9,740 nucleotides of DNA from positions 1-9,740 of the forward strand of contig DDQV01000010.1 in NCBI GenBank assembly GCA_002342785.1. Reading direction: 5' to 3'. Position numbers and translations under genes: made by a program. The stretch is from Fusobacteriaceae bacterium UBA2433 (GTDB lineage: Bacteria > Fusobacteriota > Fusobacteriia > Fusobacteriales > Fusobacteriaceae). This document shows, piece after piece, positions 7,469 through 9,740 of this stretch (the stretch's first letter is position 1; each line of letters opens with the position of its first letter). Below the pieces are notes generated by a model. The model ran no database searches. It was not told the DNA's origin and saw only the letters and a list, made by a program, of their open reading frames with translations.

Positions 7469-7858
7469 TTATCTTTTTGAGAATTGAGGTGATTTTCTTG
7501 CTTTTTTCTTTCCGAATTTCTTTCTTTCAACCATTCTTGAGTCTCTAGTTAAGAATCCAGCTTCTCTTAAAGCACCTTTTAAAGTTTCATCAGCCATTAA
7601 TAATGCTCTAGCAACACCATGTCTGATAGCTCCTGCTTGACCAGTAGTTCCTCCACCATTTACGTTTACTGTAACTCCAAATTTCTCAGCAGTTTCAGTT
7701 AAAACTAAAGGTTGGTTTACGATATCTCCTAAGATTCCTCTTCCAAAATATTCGCTCATTACTTTTCCATTTATAGTAACACCTGTTTCACCAGGTACTA
7801 AGATTACTCTTGCTACTGAAGTTTTTCTTCTTCCAGTTCCTCTAAATTGTACAGCCAT
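7469..7858 (-). CDS. rpsI: 30S ribosomal protein S9
   Basis: Small-subunit ribosomal protein whose basic C-terminal tail reaches the P-site tRNA. 129 residues, normal length. Family signatures are present in order: FRGTGRRKTSVARV at the N-terminus, YFGR, NVNGGGTTGQAGAIRHGVARAL in the middle, LTRDSRMVERKKFG(K)KKARK and the terminal SPQFSKR with the conserved final Lys-Arg. The ATG at 7856-7858 has AGGAGGT at 7866-7872. It starts 19 bp after the rplM stop, with no promoter or terminator between, so the two are one transcript, as in most bacteria. Its stop is followed at once by an intrinsic terminator, and it converges on topA. Confidence 0.99.
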   Translation of the reverse strand: MAVQFRGTGRRKTSVARVILVPGETGVTINGKVMSEYFGRGILGDIVNQPLVLTETAEKFGVTVNVNGGGTTGQAGAIRHGVARALLMADETLKGALREAGFLTRDSRMVERKKFGKKKARKSPQFSKR

Positions 7859-7877
7859 TTAAATTACCTCCTATTTA

Positions 7878-8315
7878 TTATAATGATTTAGTTTCAGGAT
7901 TTTGAGCAGCATGCTCATGTTCAGATCCAACAAATATTCTTAATCTAGTTAATTGTTGTGCACCTAATCTGTTCTTAGGTAACATTCTTTTAACTGCTAA
8001 AAATAAAGCCTCTGCAGGGTTCTTCGCTAAAACTTCTTCCAATCTTCTCTCTCTTAATCCACCTGGGAATCCTGAGTGATTATAATACATTTTGTCAGTT
8101 AATTTATTTCCTGTAACTGTAATTTTCTCCATGTTAGTGATTACTACGTAATCTCCACCATCGATATGAGGAGTATAAGTTACCTTATCTTTACCCATTA
8201 ATTTCTTTGCGATTTCTGCAGCTAATCTTCCTAAAACTACACCATCAGCATTATAATGTAACCATTCTCTAACTACATCTTCTTTTCTTAACATAAAACT
8301 ATATTTGTTTTTCAC
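7878..8315 (-). CDS. rplM: 50S ribosomal protein L13
   Basis: Early-assembling large-subunit protein that binds 23S rRNA. 145 residues, near the family norm. It shows EDVVREW, GVVLGRLAAEIAKKLMGKDK, YTPHIDGGDYVVITN, the VTGNKLTDKMYYNHSGFPGG core signature, and AVKRMLPKNRLG near the C-terminus; HEHAAQNPE closes it. The start is a GTG at 8313-8315: AAGGAGG (8324-8330) sits 8 nt upstream of it, whereas the in-frame ATG at 8294 (MLRKEDV) has no ribosome binding site. A non-ATG start in a highly expressed ribosomal gene behind such a strong Shine-Dalgarno may moderate translation. A consensus promoter lies about 80 bp upstream, and the leader between them may carry control structure. L13 is known to repress its own operon in E. 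coli; whether it does so here is inference. Confidence 0.98.
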   Translation of the reverse strand: MKNKYSFMLRKEDVVREWLHYNADGVVLGRLAAEIAKKLMGKDKVTYTPHIDGGDYVVITNMEKITVTGNKLTDKMYYNHSGFPGGLRERRLEEVLAKNPAEALFLAVKRMLPKNRLGAQQLTRLRIFVGSEHEHAAQNPETKSL

Positions 8316-8323
8316 GTTTTGTT

Positions 8324-8330
8324 CCTCCTT
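8324..8330 (-). promoter_or_regulatory. Ribosome binding site that decides the rplM GTG start
   Basis: AAGGAGG on the minus strand, 8 nt from the GTG at 8315. It is the strongest Shine-Dalgarno in the window and fixes the rplM start upstream of the ATG at 8294. Confidence 0.85.
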
Positions 8331-8387
8331 GAAATAAATGTTATAAAATATTATTTATAACGGCTCCTCGTGGGAAAGGGCTTTATC
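8331..8387 (-). promoter_or_regulatory. rplM 5' leader with hairpin and GC-rich island
   Basis: The predicted transcript starts near 8387, giving an untranslated leader of about 70 nt. It contains a GC-rich stretch (minus strand of 8361-8381: GCCCUUUCCCACGAGGAGCC) in otherwise A/T-only sequence, then a perfect 8-bp hairpin with arms 8340-8347 and 8354-8361 (GUUAUAAA / UUUAUAAC, 6-nt loop). The GC-rich stretch includes GAGGAG, which resembles a second Shine-Dalgarno without a start codon, and CCUU, which could pair with the AAGG of the real one. A ribosomal-protein autoregulatory leader is plausible but unproven. Confidence 0.4.
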
Positions 8388-8393
8388 TCAGAT

Positions 8394-8422
8394 ATTATAT
8401 AACAGTTAACTCATTATGTCAA
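8394..8422 (-). promoter_or_regulatory. Consensus sigma-70 promoter of rplM-rpsI
   Basis: Minus strand TTGACA (8417-8422), exactly 17 bp, then TATAAT (8394-8399). Both hexamers are perfect consensus at optimal spacing, as expected for a highly expressed ribosomal operon. Confidence 0.93.
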
Positions 8423-8462
8423 TGATTTTTTGTTGACAAATGACCTTATAGAAATAGTTTTA

Positions 8463-8490
8463 TAAAAAAAACTAAAGGAGATCCTCTAGT
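8463..8490 (-). terminator. Intrinsic terminator of the metallophosphoesterase gene
   Basis: Minus-strand stem ACTAGAGG / CCTTTAGT (8483-8490 with 8471-8478, one G-U pair) followed by a T-run (complement of the A-run 8464-8470). The gene's TAG stop (8486-8488) is inside the first arm. The flanking A- and T-runs could also let it work on + strand transcripts. It insulates the rplM promoter just downstream. Confidence 0.85.
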
Positions 8491-9598
8491 TTTTTTTTGA
8501 TGTAGAGTTATAAAAATAATCTATATCTATAATCATATACTCACTTCTGCTTTTTATCCTATAAGGGATCATCCAAGTACCTAAACCAGAAGAAACTATA
8601 GTGTGAGTTTTATTAATTTTTTTATAACTATATCCATTTAAGTTGAGATAATTAACAAGGTGGTTCATAGGAAATAGTTGTCCATTATGAGTGTGACCAC
8701 CAAGGTGTAAGTCTATATTGTTTTTTAAACTTTCCTCTATACTTTTTGGGTTATGATCTAAAACAATAATATGTGGATCTTTTATTTTACTTAGAAGAGA
8801 TTTTAAATTTTTTCTGTTACTATTAGTTTTATCGTCTCGTCCAACTATACTAATATTATCGATAGTTAAAATATCATCTCTCAATAATTTTATTCCTGAG
8901 TCTTTAATAAAATCGATATTTCCATCTACTCCACCATAATATTCATGATTTCCAAGGATGGAATAGATCCCCTTTGGAAAATTATATTTTGATATTATAT
9001 TTTTTATATTATCATCTATCCTATGTGGGTCATTATCAACAAAATCTCCTCCAATCAATACTAGATCGACTTTGTCATCTGTCATTTTTTCTAGAGCATG
9101 ATCAAGACTATCTCCATTGAATATATTATTTAAATGAATATCACTTATAAATCCTAGTCTTAGGGTAGAGTTAGGAGTCTTTCCATCAAAAGAGATATTA
9201 AAATATTCTTTTTTTATATTTTTAAAATTAGATCTACCTATAATAGATAAACTAACGAAAAATAAAATTATAAAAAGAGTAAAAATTTTTCTATTATGAG
9301 ATATAAAATAAAATAAATCTTTATTTAAACTCTGTCCCAAAAGATAAATAATTAATAAAAATACTGATACTAAGATCAGATTATTATAATAAAATAAAAA
9401 ATGTCCTGTAAATATTTCTAAAGATCTACTCTTATAAATTTTTCCAAAAATTATACCAATTAGTGGGAAATATCCAATAGTTGGGATAATAAAAAATAAG
9501 AATTTGTTAGGATAAATTTTATATCCTATAAATAAAAAAATTCCTGTGACTATTGTTAAAATAAAAAAAATTACTGATAAAAAATAAAATAATTTCAT
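8486..9598 (-). CDS. Membrane-anchored calcineurin-like metallophosphoesterase (YkuE/YaeI type)
   Basis: 370 residues. The N-terminal third has about four hydrophobic membrane helices (near residues 4-26, 33-54, 66-89, 103-121). The C-terminal part is a two-metal phosphoesterase with all family motifs: SDIH (D153, H155), GGDFVD (D185), GNHEYYGG (N217, H218), LDHNP (H282), and GGHTHNGQLFP (H302, H304). These ligate a Mn/Fe/Zn pair and cleave phosphoester bonds; the substrate cannot be read from sequence. Relatives with N-terminal membrane helices include YkuE/YaeI-type proteins and the lipid-A pathway enzyme LpxG of Chlamydia, so a lipid or envelope substrate is possible. The ATG at 9596-9598 has AGGAGG at 9603-9608 with a short 4-nt spacer. 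It sits downstream of a tRNA gene on the same strand, separated by a terminator. No convincing promoter was found in the 45 bp between. Confidence 0.92.
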   Translation of the reverse strand: MKLFYFLSVIFFILTIVTGIFLFIGYKIYPNKFLFFIIPTIGYFPLIGIIFGKIYKSRSLEIFTGHFLFYYNNLILVSVFLLIIYLLGQSLNKDLFYFISHNRKIFTLFIILFFVSLSIIGRSNFKNIKKEYFNISFDGKTPNSTLRLGFISDIHLNNIFNGDSLDHALEKMTDDKVDLVLIGGDFVDNDPHRIDDNIKNIISKYNFPKGIYSILGNHEYYGGVDGNIDFIKDSGIKLLRDDILTIDNISIVGRDDKTNSNRKNLKSLLSKIKDPHIIVLDHNPKSIEESLKNNIDLHLGGHTHNGQLFPMNHLVNYLNLNGYSYKKINKTHTIVSSGLGTWMIPYRIKSRSEYMIIDIDYFYNSTSKKN

Positions 9599-9652
9599 CT
9601 AACCTCCTGTGAAATTAAAGATTTTACTATATAATACCAAAATAAAAATAGA

Positions 9653-9680
9653 TGAAAAATGCCTCCTAATAGGAAGCATT
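9653..9680 (-). terminator. Intrinsic terminator after the tRNA
   Basis: Minus-strand stem AATGCTTCCT / AGGAGGCATT (9671-9680 with 9658-9667, one G-U pair) and an ATT loop, followed by five T. It begins 14 nt after the tRNA 3' end. Confidence 0.88.
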
Positions 9681-9694
9681 AAATTTTTTATAAA

Positions 9695-9740
9695 TGGCGA
9701 TGAGAGAGGGATTCGAACCCTCGGTACCGTTGCCAGTACG
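9695..9740 (-). tRNA. tRNA-Ser, 3' half (partial at the window edge)
   Basis: On the minus strand the sequence shows a long variable arm (GUACUG / CGGUAC around a GCAA loop, one G-U pair), a T arm GAGGG-TTCGAAT-CCCTC, the 3' acceptor strand TCTCATC, discriminator G and an encoded CCA (9695-9697). A long variable arm limits the type to Ser, Leu or Sec (or bacterial Tyr); discriminator G fits Ser, whereas Leu and Tyr carry A. Sec remains possible because it also has discriminator G. The anticodon and 5' half lie beyond the window. Confidence 0.82.

Noticed and set aside
8433..8438. TTGACA on the + strand facing away from the rplM promoter, forming an inverted repeat with its -35 box
   Set aside because: No -10 hexamer occurs at 16-18 bp, and there is no + strand gene downstream. 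A 6-bp inverted repeat is easily chance here, although an operator is not excluded.
9609..9653. Promoter for the metallophosphoesterase gene between the tRNA terminator and its ribosome binding site
   Set aside because: Several A/T-rich -10-like hexamers (TATTAT, TAAAAT) exist on the minus strand, but none has a recognisable -35 at proper spacing.
1..9740. CRISPR arrays, insertion sequences, integrases, toxin-antitoxin or phage genes
   Set aside because: No spaced direct repeats, transposase motifs or terminal inverted repeats were seen. All sizeable frames are accounted for by housekeeping genes or the one pseudogene.

Overview
The window is AT-rich, gene-dense bacterial chromosome with A/T-ending codons and strong GGAGG ribosome binding sites. 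The L13 and S9 sequences, the gene set and the very low GC content point to Fusobacteriota. A GGDEF gene, even a broken one, fits the aquatic or gut lineages (Cetobacterium, Ilyobacter, Propionigenium-like) somewhat better than oral Fusobacterium. The phylum is an inference from remembered protein character, not a search, and the genus is unresolved.

Positions 1-3493 (+ strand) start inside a gene whose end resembles the C-terminal part of a diadenylate-cyclase-like (DAC-type) domain with a degenerate catalytic motif. It is followed by xseA (exonuclease VII large subunit), a secreted TPR protein that overlaps xseA by 4 bases, and the remains of a membrane-anchored diguanylate cyclase. That last gene has lost most of its sensor domain and carries two frame changes.

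Positions 3577-7295 (+ strand) hold dprA and topA 27 bases apart, closed by a strong intrinsic terminator. DprA loads RecA on incoming single-stranded DNA and topoisomerase I relaxes negative supercoils, so with xseA this half is mainly DNA maintenance. The dprA, topA and xseA starts are best placed at codons just downstream of Shine-Dalgarno sequences that lie inside longer open frames.

Positions 7414-8422 (- strand) are the classic rplM-rpsI ribosomal operon. It has a consensus sigma-70 promoter (TTGACA, 17 bp, TATAAT), a leader of about 70 nt with a GC-rich island and a hairpin, a GTG start for rplM and its own terminator. It converges on topA. Upstream on the same strand (8463-9598) is a membrane-anchored calcineurin-type metallophosphoesterase whose stop codon lies inside its own terminator hairpin. 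The right edge carries the 3' half of a class II tRNA, probably tRNA-Ser, with its terminator.

Nothing here looks like a new defence system, mobile element or CRISPR array. The best second looks are the decayed diguanylate cyclase, the DAC-like fragment, the rplM leader and the cysteine-less zinc-finger relics in TopA. There is no gene-free stretch over 300 bases.
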